In this document: piece by piece, positions 23,406 to 34,500 of the stretch | Layout: each line of letters begins with the position of its first letter | Numbering within the stretch: the stretch's first letter is position 1 | DNA from: Castor canadensis | Taxonomy: Eukaryota > Chordata > Mammalia > Rodentia > Castoridae | Direction: 5' to 3' | Assembly: GCF_047511655.1 (NCBI RefSeq) | Contig: NC_133399.1 | Location: forward strand, 4,653,333-4,717,332 | Length of the DNA: 64,000 bases | Position numbers and translations under genes: made by a program | Notes under the pieces: model-generated | What the model was told of the DNA's origin: nothing | What the model saw: only the letters and a program-made list of their open reading frames with translations | Database searches by the model: none

Positions 23406-25171
23406 AATAAATAAGTAAATAAATAGGTACATAAACAATTTCAGGAAGATTGTACTACACCAGCTAAATCCACAGCACATCATTTTGTTGAGTTTATAAT
23501 GAGCATCTGAACTTCAAATTAATAGAAGAAAACCATTTACACAGAACAAAGGAATAGCAAAAGAAGAATGACAGGCAGAGAGGAAGGGGTGTGATGGGGG
23601 GTGAGAATAACATGAAGGAACAAATAGGAAAAATGCTCAACACCACAGATCATCAGTATAGTACAAGCATCAGCAAATAAAGAAGCTGTTTAATGCTAAA
23701 TGGACAAGTGTAATAAATTAGAACATTCCACATATTGGCAAATCACAGAAAAAGCAAACATCCATGAAAATTCAGATAAATGCATACAATATTAAAACTC
23801 CCTAAGAAATTTAAATTATCCATGCTCTACAGAGCACCAGACCCACAACCTGCTCCCTAAAAGAATATTCTTCTAACAGTGTAGAACACTAGGGCAACTT
23901 GACATAATGAAATGAGCAAAAGCCTTTGGGTAAACCTCACCACAAGGGATATGGTTTCTGGGCTTGAGTCTTTGTGAAAGATCTATTGTTCCAGAAACTG
24001 TTGTCATGCACCCACTTTAAGGTGAGGGAAATACTCAGAGTCATCTTCTAACTTCCTGTGACCTTAGTGAACTGTCTTAATCTTTCTCAATGTACATTGA
24101 GATGTGTTAATTGCAGTTTATTTTCAGAAACCTGATTTCTTCCAACATTTTAGTTTGCTTAGTATAACCACATGGTTTATGCCTAATTGCTATCTATGAA
24201 GTCTATTCAATATATACTCCTTCCTTAATGAACCATGCTTCACTTTTGCTCAACTCCAGTGCCTTGCCTAACTTCATCTCACACAAGACATAAGTACCAA
24301 GAATGGGCACTCTGGTAACAATATCAAACATTCCCCCGAAGACCTCAAATGTTATGATTTCAGCTGTATTTCTTTATCTTCACTTTTGATAACATATATG
24401 TGGTACTACCAACAGCAACCAACTTTCAGTCACCAACCATCTTTCAATTCAAATCTGACACCGTCCAGACAGCGCAGTCCCTCCAACTTCTGCATAGTGT
24501 GAAAGAGACAACAAGCTATATCTGGTCACACTGGTCACCTTCCTTAAGTCATAGAGCAGTACCACCCTGAGACAAGTCATTAGAATAAATGCAAACAAAC
24601 ATTGCCTCAATGGGGCTTAGGAAAACAACCAAATACACTTCTATTGCCACAGAAATTTCAAGGATTTCAGAATCTCTGTGCTAGAAATCCACATGGACCA
24701 AAACTTTTAACTCATACTACACATCCACATCACCTTTCAAATGCACCAACTTTTTGCCCCTTCAGTAAAAATATAAGGGTGTTTTTCTCTGAGCCTGGGC
24801 CTCCCAGACTTGTCTTCATTGGCACTAATTTTACTCTGTCTAACCATCTACCTCAACACAAATGGAAAATGGTGGAATGATAAATTCTGATGTTGTAACA
24901 CTTATAAATATTTGCAATTAGCTCACACTTCCAATCATTTTGGCATTACAAAAGAAACACAGAACCAACATTCTTCCCATTACCAACTTTGCAAATTCAG
25001 ACATTCCCCGACACACTTTCCAAATGCCCTTTTTTTGCATCAAAAGTGATTACAATGTAATCATTGCAAATATCTTCTAAATGATTTGTAAATAGTTTTA
25101 AGGTGAATTTGACAAATCTGAGCTGGAGTCATCCAACAAATCACACATTAGTGTCACCATAAGATCATGAA

Positions 25172-25385
25172 GAACCCAGGTCTCTGTGATTTCTGCCTGC
25201 AATCCTAGCTGCTCAGGAGACAGATCACGAGGGTCTTGATTCAAAGCCCATGCTAGCAAAAAGTTCTTGAGAAATTATCTTGGAAAAAACCCATCACAAA
25301 ACAAGGCCAGCACAGTCACTCAAGTGGTAGAGCACTTGCTTAGCAAGCATCAGCCCCTGAATACAAATCAAGTACAGTAAAAAAA
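25172..25385 (+). mobile_element. B1-dID SINE
   Basis: TGCCTGCAATCCTAGCTGCT, AACCCATCACAAAACAAGG and CACTCAAGTGGTAGAGCACT ... CCCCTGAATACAAATCAAG. Nearly full length; the mirrored copy is at 57,605-57,835. Confidence 0.85.
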
Positions 25386-25424
25386 AGCCACAAAGACCCT
25401 AGAACTGGTACCCCTTCCCTGTAA

Positions 25425-25600
25425 AACTATGTATTTGGGAGACTGATCAGGATGACAGACAAGGTCAGATAAGAAAAACACTTTAGGAGACCCCATCTCC
25501 AAAATATCCAGAGCAAGACAGAGATAACATTCAAGAAGTTCAGCATTGCTTTGTAAATGCAAAACTATGACTTTAAACCTTAGTCCCCCAAAACAAAACA
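25425..25600 (+). mobile_element. B1-dID SINE, worn
   Basis: GACCCCATCTCCAAAATATC and an ID half ending GACTTTAAACCTTAGTCCCC. A tandem-duplicated copy of the same element lies at 27,118-27,235, and mirrored copies at 57,385 and 55,735. Confidence 0.75.
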
Positions 25601-26404
25601 AGTAACAAGAAAACAAGACCAAGATGATCACAGGAGAAACCTGTTCTTGCCAATCACCATGTCTGTCCACTCCCAATTTATTTCTTCTCCTGTTTTCACC
25701 ACACTTTGAGAGCAAATAGCCTTTCTGCCTTGAGATGTCCACATACCTTACTTTTGGGGCATTCCCTCTAGAGTAATTCTCTTAAACTCATGGTGTAAGT
25801 TAATCAGCATTTCATTATAAAACAATATTCTAGAAACAACCTGTGGAAAATTAACAGTTAAGTCAGGAAGTGCAAAAGTGTCCCTTCCACTCAGAAGCCA
25901 ACCACGTGCACATGTGGATTCGCATTTCCAATGAATCTGGAAATATGCGGGAGTCATGGAAATTTAGGGACATATTGCCAGCACTAAGAAGCACTGCACT
26001 GAGGAGACAGGGCATAGAGTTTAGCTCATACTTCCCTTGAAACTGAAGGACTCAAAGGGCAGCCAAGTCCCAGTAAGGAGTTTAGACACAATACACAGGA
26101 ACGCCCTGTCCCAGAACAAATTCCATAAGTACTAAGGATTCTCCAAGCCACCTCAGTCTGCGGGACAGGAATTTGCAGAGTCTCCCAGCAGGGCGGTGGG
26201 CTGGGATGAAGTCACCTCACAAGGACACAGGACAGGGCTCAAGGCTCCGGGTCCACTGCCACCCTCCAGTCACCAGCGGACCTAAGGCCACAGCCATGTG
26301 ATCAGGTCACAGACCCAGAATTGAATGAGCCCAGTCAAAACAACCGCTGATTCCGGATCCAAGAGTCCCTCCTCCCCACACTGCAGAGGCCCAGCCGCCC
26401 TCTC

Positions 26405-26640
26405 ACCATTTCCCACTTCTGACGCGTCCACGTGACCACACTATGGTCCTGCAGTCAAAAGATTTCACACAGCTTCTGAGCTGTGTAGCCTGAGCAACGT
26501 CCCACCATCAGGAACAAGGTAATATGGCGATACTGAGGAAGGCAAAGTGAATCGCCTAACACTGTCGCTCCTCATTGGACGGGAGGTGCAGGCGATTAAA
26601 CAGCTGCTCTGATTGGCTAATGGTTACAGGGCCCAACCCC
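26405..26640 (-). promoter_or_regulatory. Promoter and first exon resembling a KRAB zinc-finger gene (copy P1, intact)
   Basis: Read on the minus strand, the module has two CCAAT boxes (ATTGG on the plus strand at 26,612-26,616 and 26,574-26,578). A YY1-like GCCATATT follows (complement at 26,521-26,528), then a probable first exon. The exon contains GACTGCAGGACCATAG, ends CGTCAGAAGTGGGAAATG with ATG at 26,409-26,407, and is followed directly by GTGAGAGG, a consensus 5' splice site. From family knowledge, first exons of many KRAB zinc-finger genes end in just this way (CCTGGAAGCCT-AGAAATGG, start codon at the donor). The local GC and CpG content (ACGCGTC) stand above the surroundings. Transcription would run toward lower coordinates. 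I found no KRAB-box or C2H2 exon downstream in 26 kb, so the gene body is missing, distant or outside. It could also be an orphan promoter making non-coding RNA. Confidence 0.6.
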
Positions 26641-27117
26641 CAAGCCCTTGAGTGATGGGAAGGTGGAGTGGGGAGGAGGTGCTAAACTGCAGAGTTGAAA
26701 ACCAAATAATCTAGCAGCCCTAGCCAATCAGGCTTCCTTTGTTGGAGTTATATTTTATTTTGCCGGAAAATTACATTCAGCAGAACGTGTCCAAGCACTC
26801 TGGACCCAGCGCCTGCCCCTTATCATACTCACTGTGACCTTCTTGTATATTCCTCCTGAAAATGGGACAACAGGTTTACTTAGAGAATTCTAGACTAATA
26901 TTCCATGGAGAAAATTCGTCTTGTCAGTTAAGGAGGGGAGACTCAGGTAGACTAGGACACAGGAAGTCGATGTAGGGCTGATGCTCAAACTCTAGAAACT
27001 GGAATGAATCACATTGCCAGAATTTCTCACACCTCATGTTTCAATCTAATCATTTGCACCCAACAAAATAAAAACACATTGCCAAAAATGTAATATGCTT
27101 ATTTCATGTATGGACCC

Positions 27118-27235
27118 CACCTCCAAAAGAACCAGATAAAATAGACTGGAGATATGGTTCAAGCAGTTGAGCATCTGCTCTGTAAATGCTAAGCTATGAG
27201 TTCAAACTTCAGCTCCCAAAAATAAAACAAACAAA
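27118..27235 (+). mobile_element. SINE remnant (ID half), duplicated with its host unit
   Basis: GAGATATGGTTCAAGCAGTTG and GAGTTCAAACTTCAGCTCCC. Same insertion as 25,425-25,600. Confidence 0.7.
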
Positions 27236-28022
27236 CAAGGAAAGAAACAAGATGATCACAGGAGAAAACTGATTTTGCCAATCTCCAGGTCTGTCTAAAC
27301 CCAAATTCTTTCTTCTACTATTTTTTCCTCTATTTGAGAGCCAATCACCTTTCTGCCTTGAGATGTCTACATATCTTACTTTTGTGGCTTTCCCTCTAGA
27401 GTAATACTCTTAAATCATGATCTTAGTTAATCAGCATTTCATTATAAAACAATATTCCAGAAACAACCTGTGGACATTTAACAGTAAAGTCAGGAAGGGT
27501 AAAAAGTGTCCCCTCCACTCAGAAGCCAACCACGTGCACATGTGGATCTGCATTTCCAAAGAATCTGACAATGTGCAGAATTATGGAAATTTAGGGACTT
27601 ATTACCAGCATTAAGAAGCACTGGATTTAGGAGACAGAGCATAGACTTTAGCTCATGCTTCCATTGAACCTGAAGAACTCAAAGGGAAGCAAGGTCACAG
27701 TAAGGATTTAGGGGCACTGCACAGGAGAGCCTTGGCCCAGCACAAACTCCATAAGTACTGGGTGGCATCCCCAGGCACCACAGTCAGCCAGATAGGGATT
27801 TGCAGGCAGAAACTCCCAGCAGGGCTGTGGGCTGGGATGATATGTCCTCACAAGAATATAGGACTGGGTTCAAGGCCCCAGTGCACTGCCATCCACCAGG
27901 CAGCAGCAGACTAAGGCCCCATCAGTGTGATCAGAGTGCAGTCTCCTGAATGGACAGGACCTAATCAAAACCACCACTGCTTCTGGTTCCAACCAGCACT
28001 GCAGATGCCCAACCGCCCTCTC

Positions 28023-28188
28023 ACAATTTCCCTCTTCTGATGCTTCCAGGTGACCTCTCTGTGGTCATGCAGTCAGAAGATTTCACACAGCTTTTGGATC
28101 TGTGTAATATGACAATTCTCCCAGAAGCAGACAAATGGCAAATATGGGGATAATATGGTAGGTAATGTAGACCTCATAGCACTGTCTC
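28023..28188 (-). pseudogene. First-exon module, copy P2: start codon lost, upstream promoter truncated
   Basis: On the minus strand the exon matches P1 closely (CACCTGGAAGCATCAGAAG then AGGGAAATT). The ATG has become ATT (plus-strand AAT at 28,025-28,027), while the adjoining donor GTGAGAGG is kept. Homology stops at about 28,188, before the two CCAAT boxes that P1, P3 and P4 have; unrelated SINE-like DNA follows. The YY1-like CCATATTTGCCAT remains. I read this as a decayed duplicate of the KRAB-ZNF-like first exon. A non-coding first exon remains possible, because many KRAB-ZNF genes start translation in exon 2. Confidence 0.55.
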
Positions 28189-28377
28189 CAGAATAGCAAA
28201 GATTACAGGCATTAGCCACACCAGTCCCTAGATAAAGATCTCATTTAATTGTGCTTTCCCTGTATTCCATTTTGTTTTCAATATTAGGATATCAAATACA
28301 TTTTTTTACTATTTTTATTTGTTATGTTCTTTCACTTTGCAATGTATATTTCCAGTTTATGTTACTGTAGTTTCTTT

Positions 28378-28381
<4 letters not shown>

Positions 28382-28428
<47 letters not shown>
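28382..28428. repeat. (TG)n microsatellite, about 23 units
   Basis: Uninterrupted TG repeat, mirrored by the CA tract at 37,049-37,089 in the partner copy. The frames read through it are low-complexity artefacts. Confidence 0.97.
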
Positions 28429-28431
<3 letters not shown>

Positions 28432-28442
28432 TATTACTATGT

Positions 28443-28620
28443 ATTTAGCCCAAGACCTTGTAATTGCTTGGAGTGCTGGGAGTGCTGTCCAGTGGTCAGG
28501 TACATACTTACTTATTTTTATTTTGAGACAGAGTCTCACTAAATAACTCTGACTGGCATCCAATTGATAATCTTTGTGCAACATTCTCCCCAGTGGCTGG
28601 GATTTTAACCATGTAGCAAC
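28443..28620 (-). mobile_element. SINE of B1 type, minus strand, degenerate
   Basis: GCTTGGAGTGCTGGGAGT, GAGACAGAGTCTCACTAAAT and CCAGTGGCTGGGATTTTAAC follow the order of a complementary B1/Alu-like element. It may be an older family than B1-dID. Confidence 0.5.
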
Positions 28621-28864
28621 ATAAAAGAGTCTTTCATCCTCATTTTTGTGCTTCTCACATTTGAACTTAGGACTAGCACTTCTTCAGCTGACACATCAAA
28701 GGCCTGCAGTACACTTTCAAATAACATTACACAAGTTCAGCATCAATGCAGGCATCATGTAATGCTCCAGAGAATTCCCTTACATTCACTATTTCTTCTC
28801 AGCAGCTGTAAATACCCAGTACTTATATTTATAGATATAAGAAATGTGAATGAATAAATGATTT

Positions 28865-28952
28865 TGCAGACTGGAGGCATAGCTCAAGTGTTAGATCATG
28901 TACCTAGCAAATTTGAATCTCTAACTTTAAACCCCAATATGCCCAAGGGAGA
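28865..28952 (+). mobile_element. ID-like SINE, old
   Basis: CTGGAGGCATAGCTCAAGTG and AACTTTAAACCCCAATATGC. Mirrored copies are at 36,510-36,605 and 52,535-52,625. Confidence 0.75.
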
Positions 28953-29211
28953 GAAAGGATTTAGTGTATCTTCACTTAATTCTTTTCAGTACTCTTTCTC
29001 CTGAGGTCTTTATTTCTAACCACCTTTTCCTTCTCTCCAAAAACTCATTGGGATTATTGCAATCCTGATGTACATGTGATATACTCTGCAAATAATATTC
29101 AATTTTTATTCTCTCATTCAGAATGAATAATTTCAATTGCTTTAGGAAGAGGTGTGGAACCACAGAGAACTGCCAAAAGAGAAGATTCTCAAAATCCAAG
29201 TCATGTCTTAA

Positions 29212-29288
29212 ATGTGAGGAGGAGGTGTGGTTTAAGCAGTAGAGCACCTGCAAAGACCTGAGTTCAAAATCCGATTCCACCAAAAAAT
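29212..29288 (+). mobile_element. ID-like SINE
   Basis: GAGGAGGTGTGGTTTAAGCAGTAGAGC-type start and GAGTTCAAAATCCGATTCCA. Mirrored copies are at 36,183 and 52,182. Confidence 0.75.
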
Positions 29289-29486
29289 GTGTAATGCAAC
29301 GTTTTTGGTAGTATTAAAGAAGATACTGAAAATTATCAATTATGAGATGATTTTTGAACAGGTAGGCAAAAATGAAGTGCCTGAAATCACAGTTCTAGAT
29401 GCAATGCCAAAAAAGGGGATTTTTGTTTTGTAAATTTGATGATTGTGACTCCAAGGATAAAATTGTAATTCAGAAATATCATAGTG

Positions 29487-29585
29487 TGTGCTGGTATGTG
29501 GTGGCTCAAGCTTTTCAACTCATCTATTCAGGAGACAAAGATTGGTAGGATGATGGTTTGAGACCAACCAAGGCAAAAAGTTAAT
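29487..29585 (+). mobile_element. B1-half SINE fragment
   Basis: GGTATGTGGTGGCTCAAGCT, ATTCAGGAGACAAAGATTGG and GGTTTGAGACCAACCAAGGC; the ID half is not attached. Mirrored in 35,880-35,975. Confidence 0.7.
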
Positions 29586-30429
29586 CCAACATCATCTCAG
29601 ACAACAACTCTGTATGGTAGAATTTGCAAATAATTCCACCTACATGGGAGCTATCTGTGGAAAGATTATAGTATGAAGCAGCTATTGTCAAAATGGGAGA
29701 GCCTACATGAAAAATAACTAAAATAGCACTGAATAACTTGGGAGCATGGCTTGAGCTCCAAAATCCCATGTCCATGGTCAAAAATGTGTGACAGAGCCTG
29801 TCAGGACAGAGCAAAACAGGGAAGGATGTTGTCTTTGGGACTATGTCACAGACTTCAGCTACTGGTGGGTAGTTGGGTGGGTGCAGTGGAATGTACATGT
29901 GTGGAGCAGTAGACATTGGCCTGAAAGAGCCTCAGGGTTTTCCCTGCTTGATGCAGTGCTCCAGGGTAGTCAGTGAACAAGGGGTGCCATCATCTATGTT
30001 TCTGAGCGGTCTGTTAATAAAAATCCCTTCTTATCTAATGAAAAAAATAAAGAAAAACAAAGAAACATGGACTATATTCTCTATACCATCAACAACAAAG
30101 ATTCTGTGTCACACAAGATGGTAAGTAAAACACACTTTCATGGGTTTAAATGGATTTCCACAATGATGACTAGAGTGATTCCTGAAACGGATCTCTAAAG
30201 AGGATCAGTGCCTACTGATATCACAGCAACCTAAGGAATTTTCTCATAGAATCCATCAAGCCCTTCTCACCACTTCTCCTATTGAAAAATGAAACAAAAA
30301 AAAAACCTCTCTTCTTTTATTCAAAAAATTGATCAGAGAGAATATTTCACTTTAGACACTTTAAGGTGGTAACATTAAGTAACTGTAAATGCCTAAGTCC
30401 ATTTAATGATGTTTTGCAAACCCCTGTCA

Positions 30430-30650
30430 TACTTTGAGGTTTTTTTCCATGTGTAGGTAGTTTGGTCTTCCTCCAGAATATCTATCCACATCAAACAAAA
30501 GCACCGTGGAGAAAACAGTTCCCTGACAACCAGACTTACAACCTCAGAAAGCAGAGAACTCTCAACCTCATGCACATGTGGTTCATCTGTTCTCAATTAC
30601 TCTGCAGCTTCACAGTGTCAACACTCCTCAGTTCATCCCAGCCATAGCTT
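30430..30650 (+). repeat. Repeat copy also found at 53,490-53,690 (reverse) and in part at 41,500-41,650
   Basis: ATCAAACAAAAGCACCGTGG, ACAACCTCAGAAAGCAGAGA and CAGTGTCAACACTCCTCAG recur in complement at 53,490-53,690. A looser match is at 41,530-41,640 (TTCAACCTCAGAAGGAACAC, TCTCAGTGTTGCCACTCCT). It might be an LTR or an old exon; no open frame is common to the copies. Confidence 0.65.
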
Positions 30651-31308
30651 TCTATAAATTTACATTAGTTAAGGTACATGCTATATGTAGCTCTGAACAT
30701 GGTGTATCTTTGTGAACATTCCATTCTCTGATGAAAAGAATCTTACTCTGCAGTTTGGGGCTGTTAAATTCTATGACAATAATTGTATCCAGTTGGTTGA
30801 TAAGGTTTTTGAGTTAAACCTTATCATTACTGTCTGTCTGCCACCTTGATTTTTTACTTAGTGTTCAAAGAAAACTTTTGGTGGGATTGGGATTTAAAGT
30901 TAGAATTCATGCTTCTTCATCATTTCCCTTATCAGCTATTGTACATACCAGCATTAGAATAGCACAACATAATCAGTGACATTTGCTCCATTAAGAAATG
31001 CACAGAATTGGTAATACTAGAGGTCTAAGTAAACCTCCAATTATGGTAGAACACTAAATGGTAGGTGATAAAAATTTACATTTGCACACTGTATTCAATG
31101 GCATATATATTGGTGAGGAAGTATATAAAAGAATAAGTCAAATGGGAATTATATCAACAATGCCAGTAGAGGAGATTACGGATCATGATTGGGAAGAAGG
31201 CAAGTGTGATGTGATAAAAGCAAACAATGGAGGCTCTGACAGGAGTTAGATGTCCACAACCAAAATTAAATCAATACTGAAAACAATTTTAGTAAGGAAA
31301 ACAAAAAG
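30651..31308. other. AT-rich interval, nothing recognised
   Basis: No SINE core, RNA or gene seen. The 63-codon frame at 31,058 has no motif. Confidence 0.45.
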
Positions 31309-31532
31309 TTGGCCAAGTTGGAATGGCTTCTTATGTAATACTATTTACTCAGGGGACAGAGATCATCAGGATCAGCAGTTCAAAGTCAGTCCCCAGCAAG
31401 ATAAGATCATGAGATCTTATCTCAAAAATACCCAGCATAAAAACAGGGCTGACAGAGGGGCTCAAGTTGTAGAGCAACTGTATACCAAGCATGAGGTCCT
31501 GAGTTCAAACCCAACTATCACAAAAAAATTGA
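31309..31532 (+). mobile_element. B1-dID SINE
   Basis: TACTCAGGGGACAGAGATCA, ATCATGAGATCTTATCTCAAAA-type junction, then CTGACAGAGGGGCTCAAGTT and GAGTTCAAACCCAACTATCA with an A tail. Confidence 0.85.
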
Positions 31533-31682
31533 ATGAACACTCATATAATTCTATTTGGGTACATTGAAAATATATGTAGATGAGGACAGGGTTAGGAGAT
31601 CAGTGGAAGAGCACAAGCCTTGTATACACATACCCTGTGTTTCATGCATGACATCAAAATTTTTCTTTTGCTTTGCATACTG

Positions 31683-31860
31683 ACCCCTGGAAGTACTTGA
31701 GAAACAGAGGCAGGAGGATTGTGAGTTCAAGGACAACAGGACTACCTCATGAATCCCTACCTTAAATATACACGTACACGAGGCTGAGAATATAACTCAG
31801 TGATACAGTGCTTGCTTTCCTTGCCAAACACCCTGAGTTCTATCTCAGTACCAAAAAATA
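31683..31860 (+). mobile_element. B1 plus tRNA-like SINE of a different subfamily
   Basis: GAGGCAGGAGGATTGTGAGT in the B1-like half, then GAGGCTGAGAATATAACTCA ... CCCTGAGTTCTATCTCAGTA. The second half differs from the usual ID-like core (GAGTTCTATCTC in place of GAGTTCAAACCC), suggesting another tRNA-derived unit. Confidence 0.65.
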
Positions 31861-33170
31861 CGCATTCATCCAAACTGTAAGGTCTAGTAAAGATGAGCAG
31901 AGTCACAGCAGCACAGGAAGATGGGCCTTGGAGGGTTTTCAACTTCAACACTAGTAACATTTGAGGGCTCATATTTCCTTCTTGTGGGGGACATCCTGAG
32001 CACTGCATGATGCTTGGCAATTTCCTTGGCATCCACCCACTGAATTTTATTAATCCACTGCCTACTTCATGTCATGACATCAGAAAATCTCTTCAAACAC
32101 ATCCTAATATTCCCTACAGACTGGGATCACTGCCAGGAGAAAAATCACTGAGACAGCAGCTGCAGGTAGACATAGACAGACCAAATTAGAAAGCAAAGAG
32201 AATGGGCAAAGGGGACAAGGAGCCTCCCAACCTGGAGGACTGCCTTCTCATCTGCTCCCATCCTCATCCCAGGCTGTGTGACTCTACACATTATGTCCTT
32301 GCACCTTCTCTCTCATGGTCACTCTCCAGTTTGTCTGCCTTCCAAGATGTGGCCAAAAATGGCAGAGTCTCTGCTACTTGATACTGTCTGATGTTACCTG
32401 AAGAAAAGTGGAGGGATCAGACCAAGGGTCACCTTGAACTGTAGCTCTGTAACTTGTCTTTTTTGTGCTCTTCTGCACAGAGAATCACCATGAACACTAC
32501 ACCAGCACATCCTGGAAGAGAAATGATTGTCTCCAGAGTCTGCAGAGGTCAGCAGAGACTTTGAGTCATTTAGGAATGTGGACTCAAAAGCTGTTTGCCA
32601 TTCATTTTCCCCAGGGAGACTTTAGCCACTGGCCCTGCTGAGAAGCCCTCATTTCCAGGAAGACTGGGTTGAAAAGGGATGCCTTTAGTGCATGGACTTC
32701 AAGGTAGGGGACAGGGAGTATAGACCTAGGGGAAAAGTCATGAAAGTTCCTTGAATCAACACAATATACTTTTGGAGTGGAAGATGGTTTCTCTTGTACA
32801 ATATACATTTTCCATGTCTTCACCACAAACTCCACAGCCCTGGCTGTCTTTTCCATCAAATTCCACCCTATCACCCTGTCCTGGTCAGTAAGGCAGATAG
32901 TCTGACAAGAGAGATGTGTCTTTATGTATTCAAATAACAAGTAAATGCTACAAAACCTTCTTATCAAGGGTGATATATTCCAAGGTTTTGCTAGCAAATT
33001 CCTGAATGAGTGGGTCATATTTAACCCTACATATACATATCTATGATAATATTTTTTAAAATTGTGTGCATTAACAGTTTAGAACCAACATAACTATTAT
33101 ACCAAAACACTTAAAAGTTAGTGAATGGACTCCATGTCTCTCAATATATATTAAACTGTACTCACCCTCT
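31861..33170. other. Unassigned interval at the centre of the nested inversion
   Basis: Higher GC than its surroundings around 31,900-32,570. A polypyrimidine tract with CTTCTGCACAG ends at 32,480 and is followed by a 24-codon frame from ATG at 32,490 to a stop at 32,562. A 138-codon minus-strand frame (32,602-33,018) is the longest frame here without a SINE. I recognise no protein in it, and no splice or promoter evidence supports it. Confidence 0.4.
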
Positions 33171-33174
<4 letters not shown>

Positions 33175-33214
<40 letters not shown>

Positions 33215-33219
33215 TGTGT
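33175..33219. repeat. (TG)n microsatellite with one TA interruption
   Basis: TG repeat of about 22 units interrupted by a TATG near 33,207, directly in front of a minus-strand SINE. Confidence 0.97.
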
Positions 33220-33402
33220 TACTAGTGTTTGATCTCAGGGCCTTCACCTTAAGTCACTCCATCAACATTTTTTAATGCTGGGTTTTTTCAAGATAGGGTC
33301 TTGTGAACTATTTGTTTGGGCTGGATTCCAACTGTGATCCTCCTGATCTATGCCTCTGGAGTAGCTAGGAGTACAGCATTGGGTTACCAGTGCCCATCAA
33401 CT
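33215..33402 (-). mobile_element. B1-dID SINE, minus strand
   Basis: TGTTTGATCTCAGGGCCTTC, GGTCTTGTGAACTATTTGTTT-type junction, TGATCCTCCTGATCTATGCC and GGAGTAGCTAGGAGTACAGC. Full-length layout. Confidence 0.85.
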
Positions 33403-33689
33403 AAAGATCAAATGCAACTAATATACAATAAAAACTTATACTAATAAAACTTTGTGCATATGTTGTCAGTGTCTTTCAATATATCACATTTTACTATATT
33501 CACTCTTCTTCATCTTTGATGATATGTTGACACAGGGAGGAGGGCCAGAAAAGAAGCAGGCAAGTCTGTGTTGTGACAATGTAGCAGAGAGGAGGGGAAG
33601 GCAGGGAGATGAAACTTAGAGAATCTGAACATGAAGGTCACTTAGCACTGAGGAAATGCCAGCCTATGAGATAGTATGTAACCATATAC

Positions 33690-34140
33690 GGATTAAACTT
33701 TGTTTCTTGCTTCTCTAACCTGTCCAGAATGGTATGTAAGGAAAGGCCCCTTGTTCTCATGGGTGTGAATCCACTGAGTCACTGCTGTCATGCTGATAAA
33801 CATTGCTTCCTGAAAAAACATTGGTGTCCCCTTTCCCTGTTCTTCACTATCCCACACAGTACCACAGGGCAGCATTAAAGTGATGTAATGAAGTGAGGTA
33901 GATGGTGGAGTTGATGCCACATTTTGTGACATTACCAGCATGGAACATTCAAAATTTGATATTCAGGAATTTTCAATTTATATTCATGCCAATGTAAACT
34001 AAAATAGCAGAATGTAATCCTTTGAAAAACAGGTGTTACATAAATTTCCAGGGAGAGGTAAAAGAAATGTATGCCTCTGAATTGTGATTGCACCAACAGT
34101 CTAAGGAAGGACTCCACCAAGTACAGTCTGAGGAGTCATT
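33690..34140 (+). repeat. Inverted repeat with 49,780-50,060
   Basis: TTTTGTGACATTACCAGCAT pairs with GAGTAATGTCACAAAATG at 49,989. ATGTATGCCTCTGAATTGTG pairs with CACAATTCAGAGGCATACAT at 49,821. GGAAGGACTCCA pairs with TGGAGTCTTTCC. No coding sequence seen. Confidence 0.8.
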
Positions 34141-34414
34141 GAGATTATTATGGTTGCAGAGAGAGTGGTGAACAACTTACAGATACCAATGACACCCTAT
34201 AGCATTAGTGTTTTATGGCTCTATGTCTACAGCAGAATTAATGCAACCCTGACCTTACAATGACACACTGCAGCGAAATAAGTGATTACAGACTCAGAGA
34301 ACTCAGGCACAGATAAAACTATTTGGGGGCAAACATATATGCATTTATGGAGTATTTGCACTTATAGGGGATGCTCCTGGTCTCAGGAAAGTATGGCTTC
34401 ATTTCTTTACTTAT

Positions 34415-34500
34415 TTATTTATTGGTTAGTACTGGGTTTGATCTCAGGGCTTCTCAGTAACAAGGCAAGCATTCTCTCACTTGAGCCCCAATTACCTTGT
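34415..34500 (-). mobile_element. ID-like SINE, minus strand
   Basis: TTAGTACTGGGTTTGATCTC and AAGGCAAGCATTCTCTCACT. It forms the start of the 148-codon frame at 34,282-34,728, which I therefore reject as coding. Confidence 0.75.

Larger units (their letters stand above)
18930..28190 (+). repeat. Left arm of a large inverted duplication (partner 54,740-64,000)
   Basis: Mirror-image landmarks keep a nearly constant coordinate sum of about 82,950. AGACCAGT.TCTCTTG at 18,930 pairs with the last bases of the window. TTGTGATCAAAGAACACTACATA at 19,620 pairs with 63,280. CAATGGGGCTTAGGAAAACA at 24,608 pairs with 58,392. ATTGGAC...TGCAGGCGATTAAACAG at 26,575 pairs with 56,390. Sampled 40-90 base windows differ at about 7-9% of positions. 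The arm contains SINEs, an LTR-like block and two first-exon modules, and otherwise no genes. Confidence 0.9.
25490..28190 (+). repeat. Tandem duplication within the left arm (25,490-26,600 and 27,115-28,190)
   Basis: Two direct copies about 1.6 kb apart. GCATTTCATTATAAAACAATATTC occurs at 25,809 and 27,434. AGAAGCCAACCACGTGCACATGTGGAT (shown here as landmark only) occurs near 25,892 and 27,521. GATTTCACACAGCTT occurs at 26,461 and 28,080. The right arm has the same tandem pair mirrored (54,750-55,830 and 56,380-57,500), so this duplication is older than the inversion. Confidence 0.85.
28220..29780 (+). repeat. Nested inverted repeat, left copy (partner 35,690-37,250)
   Basis: Coordinate sums stay at about 65,470-65,480. 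GTGCTTTCCCTGTATTCCATTTTG at 28,251 pairs with 37,227. The TG repeat at 28,382 pairs with the CA repeat at 37,049. TTTCAATTGCTTTAGGAAGAGG at 29,130 pairs with 36,352. CCTACATGAAAAATAACTAAAATAG at 29,704 pairs with 35,760. The centre is near 32,735. Confidence 0.85.

Noticed and set aside
28319..28584. Three overlapping frames with runs of Cys-Val or Thr-His
   Set aside because: They are translations of the (TG)n microsatellite.
32602..33018. 138-codon minus-strand open frame
   Set aside because: No recognisable domain or homologue, no paralogous copy keeping the frame, and this length is expected by chance in 64 kb. Noted in the interval entry but not called a gene.
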